DNA of 6,792 nucleotides from Rhodospirillaceae bacterium. GTDB lineage: Bacteria > Pseudomonadota > Alphaproteobacteria > Rhodospirillales > Magnetovibrionaceae. The position numbers and the translations under genes are program-made. The stretch is from positions 8,102 through 14,893 of the forward strand of contig NVSZ01000052.1 in NCBI GenBank assembly GCA_002732845.1, given 5' to 3'. A model generated the notes under the pieces. That model was not told the DNA's origin. It ran no database searches and was given only the letters and a program-made list of their open reading frames with translations. Position 1 is the first letter of the stretch, and each line of letters starts with the position of its first letter. Positions 6,516 through 6,792 of this stretch are shown here, in pieces.

Positions 6516-6792
6516 AGCGCTTGAACGGTCTCGAGCACTTTTTGAGCATGCTCTTTGACGCGCACTTTTCGCCAGACGTCCAAAATCTTACCGTTTTCGT
6601 CGATCAGGAACGTGGACCGTTCAATGCCCATATATTCTTTGCCGTAGTTTTTCTTTAAAACCCAAACGCCATAAGCCTCACACAACACGCCGTCTTCGTC
6701 GGACACCAAAGTGAATGGAAATTCGTATTTGGCTTTAAAGTTGTTGTGGCGTTTGACGGAGTCTTTGCTGGCGCCAACGATCACGGTGTTGG
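6512..6792 (-). CDS. bcp: Thioredoxin-dependent peroxiredoxin, Bcp/PrxQ type (5' end outside window)
   Basis: C-terminal part (about 93 residues) of a thiol peroxidase that reduces hydrogen peroxide and organic peroxides with thioredoxin as reductant in the cytoplasm. The visible part matches the second half of Bcp: TVIVGASKDS, then FPFTLVSDEDGVLCEAYGVW, the YMGIERSTFLIDENGKI strand-turn segment, and a closing helix HAQKVLETVQAL. The peroxidatic cysteine and its resolving partner lie upstream in this family and are beyond the right edge, so activity cannot be judged here. The frame remains open through position 6792 (codons for N, T, V before IVGAS), so the GTG at 6782-6784 is an internal valine, not a start. 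The stop TGA (6514-6512) overlaps the GTG start of the DUF455 gene, making the two an operon. Confidence 0.93.
   Translation of the reverse strand, partial: NTVIVGASKDSVKRHNNFKAKYEFPFTLVSDEDGVLCEAYGVWVLKKNYGKEYMGIERSTFLIDENGKILDVWRKVRVKEHAQKVLETVQAL

Overview
The window is an ordinary core-genome stretch from an alphaproteobacterium with moderate GC content. The evidence for this is the run amidase - penicillin-binding protein 1A - release factor 2 on the + strand, an order I know from many alphaproteobacteria (often with the ribonuclease E gene upstream, outside this window). The diverged protein sequences and a GC-rich palindromic repeat typical of that class agree. Moderate GC and a FliL-family gene suggest a motile, possibly aquatic, Rhodospirillales-like organism, but that finer placement is inference.

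Layout: positions 1-1173 hold the 3' part of a periplasmic N-acetylmuramoyl-L-alanine amidase (amiC type). Positions 1288-3762 hold a complete bifunctional peptidoglycan synthase (PBP1A, mrcA). A 198-base gap follows, with a pair of oppositely oriented REP-like palindromes and a candidate promoter. Positions 3961-5089 hold prfB (release factor 2). It is split over two frames by the classic programmed +1 frameshift at an in-frame TGA (4030-4032), so a naive ORF call would lose its first 53 residues. The - strand then carries, in transcription order (right to left), the 3' part of a Bcp/PrxQ-type peroxiredoxin (6512-6792), a DUF455 ferritin-like diiron protein (5724-6515) whose GTG start overlaps the peroxiredoxin stop, and a FliL-family single-pass membrane protein (5086-5661) with a good promoter of its own. 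The FliL-like gene and prfB meet tail to tail with a 4-base overlap.

How the genes work together: amiC and mrcA are a cell-wall pair, one cutting peptidoglycan crosslinked strands at division and the other making and crosslinking new strands. prfB is housekeeping translation termination and autoregulates through its frameshift. The peroxiredoxin and the diiron protein are probably translationally coupled, suggesting a shared oxidative or metal-related context. The FliL-like gene is separate from any flagellar cluster visible here. I found no mobile element, CRISPR array, RNA gene or clearly undescribed system; the most notable items are the frameshift, the palindrome pair, the coupled peroxiredoxin-DUF455 pair and the isolated FliL-like gene.
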